A stretch of 9,814 nucleotides of DNA from JBJXHB01 sp046160725 (GTDB taxonomy: Bacteria; Pseudomonadota; Gammaproteobacteria; Burkholderiales; Burkholderiaceae_C). Each line of letters begins with the position of its first letter. The first letter of the stretch is position 1. The DNA lies in contig JBJXHB010000034.1 of the NCBI GenBank assembly GCA_046160725.1, forward strand, positions 1 to 9,814, written 5' to 3'. Below are positions 5,595 through 9,814 of the stretch, one piece after another. The notes beneath the pieces were generated by a model. The model saw nothing but the letters and a program-made list of their open reading frames with translations. It was not told the DNA's origin and did not search any database. The position numbers and the translations under genes are program-made.

Positions 5595-7061
5595 ATGATT
5601 TCTCGCGAACCGACGATCGAGCGCCTGGCCGTGGCGCGCAGCCTGCTGCTGGACCCCTACGGCCTGGACGATGCGGCGCTGGGGCGTGCCTTGGGCACGA
5701 TCGCCGAGCACCGCACCGATGACGCGGACCTGTACTTCCAGTTCACGCGCCACGAGGGCTGGAGCCTGGAGGAGGGCATCGTCAAGAGCGGCAGCTTCAG
5801 CATCGACTGCGGCGTGGGCGTGCGGGCGGTGGCGGGCGAGAAGACGGCGTTCGCCTATTCCGACGACATCTCCGAGGCCTCGCTGCAGGACGCCGCGCGC
5901 ACGGTGCGCAGCATCGCCGCGGCCGGCCAGCAGCGGCGGGTCAAGGTCGGCGGACGCACGCCGCGCATCGCGGCCAGCCGCAGCCTTTATGCCGCGACAG
6001 ACCCAATCGCGTCGCTGGACAGCACAGCCAAGGTGGCGCTGCTGGAGCGGGTGGAGCGCATGGCCCGCGCCCGCGACCCACGTGTGGTGCAGGTGATGGC
6101 CGGCCTGGCGGCCGAGTACGACGTGGTGCTGGTAGCGCGCGCCGACGGCACACGCGCTGCCGACGTGCGGCCGCTGGTGCGGCTGTCGATCACCGTGATC
6201 GCGGAGCAGGATGGCCGCCGCGAGGTGGGTTCCGGCGGCGGCGGCGGCCGCTTCGGACTGGGCTACTTCCAGGACGCCCAACTCGTGGCCTATGTCGACC
6301 AGGCGGTCCATGCCGCGCTGACCAATCTGGAGTCGCGCCCCGCGCCGGCCGGCGAGATGACCGTGGTGCTGGGCCCAGGCTGGCCCGGGGTGCTGCTGCA
6401 CGAGGCCGTCGGCCACGGCCTGGAGGGCGACTTCAACCGCAAGGGCTCGTCCACCTTCAGCGGCCGCATCGGCCAGCGCGTGGCGGCCAAGGGCGTCACG
6501 GTGCTGGACGACGGCACCATCGCCGACCGACGCGGCTCGCTCAACATCGACGACGAGGGCCATGCCACCCAGCGCAACGTGCTGATCGAGGACGGCATCC
6601 TCAAGGGCTACATGCAGGACAGCCTGAACGCCCGCCTCAGCGGCGTCAAGCCCACCGGCAACGGCCGGCGCGAGAGCTATGCGCATGTGCCGATGCCCCG
6701 CATGACCAACACCTACATGCTGGCCGGCGACAAGACCCGTGAGGAGATCCTGGCCAGCGTCAAGCGCGGTCTCTATGCCACCAATTTCGGTGGCGGCCAG
6801 GTCGACATCACCAGCGGCAAGTTCGTGTTCTCCGCCAGCGAGGCCTACTGGGTCGAGAACGGCCGCGTGCTCTACCCCGTCAAGGGCGCAACACTGGTGG
6901 GCAGCGGCCCGGCGGCGATGAACCGCGTCAGCATGATCGGCAACGACCTGGCGCTGGACAGCGGCGTGGGCGTTTGCGGCAAGGAGGGCCAGAGCGTGCC
7001 GGTGGGCGTCGGCCAGCCGACGCTGCGCCTGGAGCGGCTGACCGTCGGCGGCACGGCCTGA
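5595..7061 (+). CDS. tldD: Metalloprotease TldD
   Basis: A 488-residue protein, slightly longer than the roughly 480 residues of E. coli TldD. TldD and TldE (PmbA) form a heterodimeric zinc protease that trims unfolded peptides, matures microcin B17 and degrades the CcdA antitoxin. The zinc motif HEAVGHGLEGD lies at residues 269-279, with His269 and His274 of HExxxH. Other family stretches are EEGIVKSGSFSIDCGVGVRAV near residue 60, ALSDS-like YMQDSLNARLSG, PMPRMTNTYM, TNFGGGQVDITSGKFVFSASEAYWVENG, and a C-terminal GNDLALDSGVGVCGKEGQSVPVG with Cys461. All expected motifs are intact. TldE is not in the window. In Burkholderiales I recall tldD lying next to a nitrilase-like gene and a DAHP synthase gene; here aroG follows after a divergent lipoprotein gene. 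Confidence 0.96.
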   Translation: MISREPTIERLAVARSLLLDPYGLDDAALGRALGTIAEHRTDDADLYFQFTRHEGWSLEEGIVKSGSFSIDCGVGVRAVAGEKTAFAYSDDISEASLQDAARTVRSIAAAGQQRRVKVGGRTPRIAASRSLYAATDPIASLDSTAKVALLERVERMARARDPRVVQVMAGLAAEYDVVLVARADGTRAADVRPLVRLSITVIAEQDGRREVGSGGGGGRFGLGYFQDAQLVAYVDQAVHAALTNLESRPAPAGEMTVVLGPGWPGVLLHEAVGHGLEGDFNRKGSSTFSGRIGQRVAAKGVTVLDDGTIADRRGSLNIDDEGHATQRNVLIEDGILKGYMQDSLNARLSGVKPTGNGRRESYAHVPMPRMTNTYMLAGDKTREEILASVKRGLYATNFGGGQVDITSGKFVFSASEAYWVENGRVLYPVKGATLVGSGPAAMNRVSMIGNDLALDSGVGVCGKEGQSVPVGVGQPTLRLERLTVGGTA

Positions 7062-7077
7062 GCCGGTAGCGCTGCAT

Positions 7078-7118
7078 CGGCCTGGACGCGGGGCGCATCG
7101 CTGCGGCCCAGGCCGTTT
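7078..7118 (+). terminator. Stem-loop after tldD
   Basis: CGGCCTGG (7078-7085) and CCAGGCCG (7108-7115) form a perfect 8-bp stem round a 22-base loop that can partly fold itself. TTTAG follows. It lies 17 bases after the tldD stop, and the next gene is on the opposite strand, so it is a plausible though short-tailed terminator. Confidence 0.4.
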
Positions 7119-7171
7119 AGGGCCTGCGCCAGCCACCGACGTGCAGCGCAGGACCGTCCACCGCTGCCCGG

Positions 7172-7684
7172 CTACGCCCCGCAGGCCGGCGTGCCGCTGT
7201 TGGCCGGGAAGCTGACCGTGCCGTTGACGGTACCGGCCTCGCCGCTGCCGCCGCTCAGCACCTTGGCGGTGTAGGTCAGGCGCCGGGCGGTGGTGTCCAC
7301 CGTGATGCCGGTGATCGGATTGCCGCTGTTGTTGTGGAACACCACCCAACCCGAGGTACCGCCCATGATGCTGGTGTGCAGCACCGCCTTGTCACCCTGG
7401 CGGAAGTACACCTGTACCCGATAACGCGTGCCGTTGGACGACAGCGCGTTCTCGAAGAAGATCTCGCAATACGGCAGCGTGCTGAAGCCGTCCGCCGCAC
7501 GGGCGCTGTTGCCCTTGGTGGTGGCGGTCTCGACGTCGATGTCGCCGTTGTGGGCGCCGGGGTTGGCGGCCGAGACGGTCAGCTTGCCGCCGCCGGTGTT
7601 GCTCGGGGTGTTGTCGTCGCCGCCGCCGCAGGCGGCCAGGGCGGCGCCGGCCAGGAGGCTGAGCAGGAGGTTCAAGGGGCGCAT
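7172..7684 (-). CDS. Putative lipoprotein of unknown function
   Basis: A 170-residue lipoprotein precursor I do not recognise. The signal peptide MRPLNLLLSLLAGAALAAC ends in a lipobox with Cys19, followed by a GGGDD linker. The Asp residues are not directly after Cys (Gly is at +2), so outer-membrane sorting is likely. The mature part is rich in Ser, Thr, Gly and Asn and has alternating beta-strand-like stretches such as RYRVQVYFRQGD, SGWVVFHNNSGNPITGITVDTTARRLTYTAKVL and GTVNGTVSF, suggesting a small beta-sandwich. Only two further cysteines exist, Cys73 and Cys168, which could form a disulfide linking the ends of the domain. GGAG lies six bases before the ATG and fixes the start. It sits between tldD and aroG on the opposite strand. 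The first 60 codons are somewhat less GC-biased than the neighbours. Confidence 0.75.
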   Translation of the reverse strand: MRPLNLLLSLLAGAALAACGGGDDNTPSNTGGGKLTVSAANPGAHNGDIDVETATTKGNSARAADGFSTLPYCEIFFENALSSNGTRYRVQVYFRQGDKAVLHTSIMGGTSGWVVFHNNSGNPITGITVDTTARRLTYTAKVLSGGSGEAGTVNGTVSFPANSGTPACGA

Positions 7685-7830
7685 GGTGGACTCCGGTTGG
7701 ATGGCGTGCGGCAGGACATCTGCCGGTCGGAACGCTTGCCGGACTACGCATCGCCCCGCCCTGCAAAGGCTCATCGCCGCCGGGCAACGCAGACCCCTCG
7801 GCTGCGGGGGGCGGGCCTGGGGAGCCTGCG

Positions 7831-7839
7831 TGCTACATT
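7831..7839 (+). promoter_or_regulatory. Candidate extended -10 for the aroG leader
   Basis: TGCTACATT reads as an extended -10 (TGn) plus TACATT, which matches four of six consensus bases. Transcription would begin near 7845-7847, almost on the leader ATG at 7848. There is no good -35, as is common with extended -10 promoters. This model conflicts with use of the GTG at 7830 as leader start. Only one of the two can be right. Confidence 0.35.
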
Positions 7840-7847
7840 CCCGCCCC

Positions 7848-7913
7848 ATGTCGCGCGCCTGCTTTTTTGCGTACTTTTGGTTCTCGCCCCGTCCCGGCGG
7901 CTTGAGAGGCTGA
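7848..7913 (+). CDS. Aromatic-rich leader peptide of the aroG attenuator
   Basis: A 21-residue reading frame whose residues 6-12 are FFAYFWF: four Phe, one Tyr and one Trp in seven codons (7863-7883). It continues SPRPGG and stops at TGA 7911-7913. Such a run is characteristic of leader peptides that measure charged tRNA, as in E. coli pheL and trpL. A Rho-independent terminator begins 33 bases after the stop, and the DAHP synthase gene follows, the enzyme committing carbon to Phe, Tyr and Trp. ATG 7848 has no Shine-Dalgarno sequence and may be leaderless. An in-frame GTG at 7830 has GGGGAG five bases upstream and would add six residues; the aromatic run is the same in both. The peptide itself probably has no function. 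Confidence 0.8.
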   Translation: MSRACFFAYFWFSPRPGGLRG

Positions 7914-7946
7914 AACGCGCGAAAAGCGAAGCCCGACCCAAGCAGA

Positions 7947-7973
7947 CCGCCGGAGACCCCGGCGGTTTTTTTT
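7947..7973 (+). terminator. Rho-independent terminator (attenuator) before aroG
   Basis: CCGCCGG (7947-7953) and CCGGCGG (7959-7965) form a perfect 7-bp GC stem with loop AGACC, followed by eight T (7966-7973). A7946 can extend the stem with T7966. It is the strongest intrinsic terminator in the window and lies 64 bases before the aroG start. Confidence 0.9.
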
Positions 7974-8037
7974 CGCCGGCGCCCTCTCAAACGGTCTCCC
8001 TTCCGACCCGACACCCCAGCCAGCCCGAGACCCCGCC

Positions 8038-9189
8038 ATGCCGCACAGAGCCAACGCCCCCGCACCGCAGCCCGCCGCCGCCGACACGCCACCGGCCTAT
8101 GGCTACGCGCTCAGCGAGAAGACCAGCCAGACCGACGACCAGCGCATCCGCGACGTGGTGCCGCTGCCGCCACCGGAGCACCTGATCCGCTTCTTCCCGA
8201 TCGCCGGCACCGCGATCGAGCGGCTGGTGGGCGACACCCGCAGCGCCATCCGCCGCATCATGGCCGGACGCGACGACCGGCTGCTGGTGGTGATGGGCCC
8301 GTGCTCGATCCACGATGTGGAGGCTGCCAAGGCCTATGCGCGCCAGCTCAAGGAGCAGCGCGCGAAGTACGCCGACCGGCTCGAGATCGTGATGCGCGTG
8401 TATTTCGAGAAGCCCCGCACCACGGTCGGCTGGAAGGGCCTGATCAACGACCCCTACCTGGACGAGACCTACCGCATCCACGAGGGCCTGCGCATCGCGC
8501 GGCAGTTGCTGGTGGACATCAACCGGCTCGGCGTGCCCGCGGGCAGCGAGTTCCTGGACGTGATCAGCCCGCAGTACATCGGCGACCTCATCGCCTGGGG
8601 TGCCATCGGCGCGCGCACCACCGAGAGCCAGGTGCACCGCGAGCTGGCCAGCGGCCTGTCCGCGCCGGTGGGGTTCAAGAACGGCACCGACGGCAACCTC
8701 AAGATCGCCGTCGATGCCATCCAGGCCGCGGCGCGGCCGCACCACTTCCTGTCGGTGCACAAGAACGGGCAGGTCGCCATCGTCTCCACCGAGGGCAACA
8801 AGGACTGCCACGTCATCCTGCGCGGCGGCAAGGCACCGAACTACGACGCCGCCAGCGTGGCCGCCGCCTGCCGGGAGATCGAGTCCGCCCGCCTGCCCTG
8901 CCACCTGATGGTCGACTGCAGCCATGCCAACTCCAGCAAGCAGCACGAGCGCCAGGTCGACGTGGCCCGCGACATCGCCGGCCAGGTGGCCGCCGGCGGG
9001 CGCTGCATCTTCGGTGTGATGGTCGAGAGCCATCTGGTGGCCGGGGCGCAGAAGTTCAGCCCGGGCAAGGACGACCCGGAAAAGCTCACCTATGGCCAGA
9101 GCATCACCGATGCCTGCATCGGCTGGGACCACTCGCTGCAGGTGCTGGACGTGCTGGCCGATGCCGTCACCCGCCGGCGCGGGGGCTGA
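8038..9189 (+). CDS. aroG: 3-deoxy-7-phosphoheptulonate (DAHP) synthase, class I alpha
   Basis: A 383-residue enzyme that condenses phosphoenolpyruvate and erythrose 4-phosphate to DAHP, the first step of the shikimate pathway. It aligns well with E. coli AroG (350 residues). Its metal ligands are visible: Cys89 in GPCSIHD, His296 in DCSHANSSKQ, Glu330 in GVMVESHL and Asp358 in SITDACIGW. Other signatures are RVYFEKPRTTVGWKGLINDP, the GARTTESQVHRELASG stretch, and KNGTDG. The Asp and Pro of LDVISPQY and the Ser of ELASGLSAPVG correspond to residues at the AroG feedback site, so allosteric inhibition by an aromatic amino acid is likely. Whether that is Phe or Tyr is not clear. The N-terminal 30 residues form a Pro/Ala-rich extension. 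The ATG has only a weak GAGA upstream. Transcription is probably set by the leader attenuator. Confidence 0.96.
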   Translation: MPHRANAPAPQPAAADTPPAYGYALSEKTSQTDDQRIRDVVPLPPPEHLIRFFPIAGTAIERLVGDTRSAIRRIMAGRDDRLLVVMGPCSIHDVEAAKAYARQLKEQRAKYADRLEIVMRVYFEKPRTTVGWKGLINDPYLDETYRIHEGLRIARQLLVDINRLGVPAGSEFLDVISPQYIGDLIAWGAIGARTTESQVHRELASGLSAPVGFKNGTDGNLKIAVDAIQAAARPHHFLSVHKNGQVAIVSTEGNKDCHVILRGGKAPNYDAASVAAACREIESARLPCHLMVDCSHANSSKQHERQVDVARDIAGQVAAGGRCIFGVMVESHLVAGAQKFSPGKDDPEKLTYGQSITDACIGWDHSLQVLDVLADAVTRRRGG

Positions 9190-9278
9190 TGCGGCCGGGT
9201 CAGCGACACAGCGACGGCCCTTTCGGCACGATCGCAGCGTCGCGGGCGCGCAACGTCGCGGCCGCGACACCTGAACCG

Positions 9279-9306
9279 GGGGGAATTCCGGGCCTGTTTT
9301 TCCCCC
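9279..9306 (+). terminator. Weak hairpin after aroG
   Basis: GGGGGAA (9279-9285) and TTCCCCC (9300-9306) can pair over seven bases with a 14-base loop. The T-run (9297-9301) lies partly inside the 3' arm rather than after it, so this is not a textbook terminator. It lies between aroG and the small downstream gene. Confidence 0.25.
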
Positions 9307-9357
9307 TGTGAGCGAATGTTTCCGCTATGGTCGCGGTCCTTGATATTGCACCGCACC

Positions 9358-9570
9358 ATGAACGCGCCTGCCACCACCGCTGAAGTCGAGCTGGTCGACA
9401 TCATCGACTTCAAGTGGCTGATGGCGCACGAGGGCCACAAGGTCCACGTCGAGCGCCTGCAGCGCGACACCGGCTATGCCCGGACCTGCCTGGACCTGGC
9501 CTCGGCCAGCGGCAATGCCGCGCTGAAGGCGGCCGGGCTCAAGCTGCTGCGCCTGCTGCCGGCCGCCTGA
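9358..9570 (+). CDS. Small conserved-looking cytoplasmic protein, function unknown
   Basis: A 70-residue protein without signal peptide or membrane segment. The core VDIIDFKWLMAHEGHKVHVERLQRD (residues 13-37) is followed by YARTCLDLASASGNAALKAAGLKLLRLL, which should form two helices. I recall similar short proteins with the phrase IDFKWLM in Burkholderiales, without an assigned role. The region has strong GC bias at third positions, which supports real coding. ATG 9358 was preferred to the in-frame ATG 9316, because the codons between them (CTA, ATA, TTG) are unlike the gene and contain a -10-like GATATT (9342-9347). No Shine-Dalgarno sequence is visible, so the mRNA may be nearly leaderless. 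It lies 168 bases after aroG in the same direction and could have its own promoter. Confidence 0.65.
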   Translation: MNAPATTAEVELVDIIDFKWLMAHEGHKVHVERLQRDTGYARTCLDLASASGNAALKAAGLKLLRLLPAA

Positions 9571-9591
9571 GGCCTGCGGCCGCGGCGCGGC

Positions 9592-9814
9592 TCATGGGCA
9601 GGGTGGCCGCGGCGCGATCGCCGCCCGGAACGGCGCGGCCAGGCGGCGGCGCTCCTGCAGGGCCTGAAGGGCCTGTTGCGCAAGGCGCACGTCATCGCAA
9701 CCCCTGGCATCACCGCTGGCAGCGCGTGCCTGGCCCAGCGCCAAGCGGGCCGAGGCCGCCTCGCGTGCCAGGAAGGCGTTGAACGGCTCGGCCGCCGCCG
9801 CCGCGTCCAGCAGG
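9592..9814 (-). CDS. C-terminal part of an unrecognised protein (5' end outside window)
   Basis: A frame open from the window edge (first full codon at 9813) to TGA 9594-9592 gives 73 residues. It includes FNAFLAREAASARLALGQAR and VRLAQQALQALQERRRLAAP. The third codon positions are strongly G or C, and the Ala, Leu, Arg and Gln pattern suggests long amphipathic helices, possibly coiled coil. The last 15 residues are Pro/Arg-rich and probably disordered. I do not recognise the family. It converges with the small gene at 9358-9570, with 21 bases between stop codons. A 7-bp hairpin, CGGCCGC (9560-9566) and GCGGCCG (9576-9582), covers that junction. Confidence 0.55.
   Translation of the reverse strand, partial: LLDAAAAAEPFNAFLAREAASARLALGQARAASGDARGCDDVRLAQQALQALQERRRLAAPFRAAIAPRPPCP

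Larger units (their letters stand above)
7848..7973 (+). promoter_or_regulatory. Ribosome-mediated transcription attenuator of aroG
   Basis: The parts are the aromatic leader frame, an antiterminator strand and a terminator. CCGGCGG at 7894-7900, inside the leader's Pro-Gly-Gly codons, is identical to the terminator's 3' arm (7959-7965). It can pair with the terminator's 5' arm CCGCCGG (7947-7953). A ribosome stalled on the Phe, Tyr or Trp codons (7863-7883) would leave 7894-7900 free, so the antiterminator forms and aroG is transcribed. A ribosome that reaches the stop at 7911 would cover that strand, and the terminator would form. The mechanism is inferred from classical attenuators; the complementarity is seen directly. 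Confidence 0.75.

Noticed and set aside
5412..7349. 645-codon minus-strand open frame opposite tldD
   Set aside because: It crosses the whole of tldD and the intergenic regions on both sides, has biased composition and no recognisable domain. TldD is intact on the plus strand.
7428..7913. 161-codon frame ending in the aroG leader peptide
   Set aside because: Its first part is antisense to the lipoprotein gene and to noncoding sequence. Only the last 21 to 27 codons make sense, as a leader peptide.
9255..9268. Perfect 14-bp palindrome GTCGCGGCCGCGAC after aroG
   Set aside because: Pure GC palindromes of this length occur readily in such DNA, and it lies near no start codon. It could be part of a weak 3' structure only.
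7987..9270. 427-codon minus-strand open frame opposite aroG
   Set aside because: Antisense shadow of the intact DAHP synthase gene, with no family features.
1..9814. CRISPR arrays, tRNA or rRNA genes, insertion sequences, toxin-antitoxin or phage genes
   Set aside because: I looked for repeated spacers, tRNA-like folds, transposase motifs and short toxin pairs on both strands and saw none. The region reads as stable chromosomal core.

Overview
The window is GC-rich DNA (roughly 70% by eye, with G or C at most third codon positions). It looks like ordinary chromosome of a betaproteobacterium of the order Burkholderiales, probably near Rubrivivax, Leptothrix or Ideonella. This rests on the pilT-pilU pair, the yraN-diaA-dolP cluster beside rsmI without lpoA, the close tldD and class I DAHP synthase, and an intergenic hairpin element between pilT and pilU of a kind I recall from this order. 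The genus is inference.

Layout. 1-1392: the 3' end of pilT, a hairpin-rich spacer, then complete pilU (twitching-motility ATPases). 1466-2359: a beta-hydroxyacid dehydrogenase preceded by a perfect 18-bp palindrome. 2408-4070 (minus strand): an operon yraN, diaA-like SIS protein and BON-domain lipoprotein (dolP/yraP). 4057-5007: rsmI, running away from that operon with overlapping gene starts. 5039-5398 (minus): a small secreted protein with a repeated motif. 5595-7061: tldD. 7172-7684 (minus): a lineage-type lipoprotein of unknown function. 7685-8037: a 353-base gap holding a transcription attenuator. 8038-9189: aroG-type DAHP synthase. 9358-9570: a small conserved-looking protein. 9592-9814 (minus): the C-terminal end of an unrecognised gene.

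The main find is upstream of the DAHP synthase gene. A short reading frame there encodes the run FFAYFWF and ends before a perfect hairpin with an eight-T tail. A copy of the hairpin's 3' arm lies inside the leader reading frame and can pair with the hairpin's 5' arm instead. This is the architecture of ribosome-mediated attenuation, here sensing aromatic aminoacyl-tRNAs and controlling the first step of the shikimate pathway. In E. coli the DAHP synthase genes are controlled by the repressors TyrR and TrpR.

Other points of note: the DiaA/GmhA-like SIS protein has lost the residues that define sugar-phosphate binding in its family, the yraN and rsmI start codons overlap head to head, and several genes have a -10-like hexamer so close to the start codon that leaderless mRNAs are likely.
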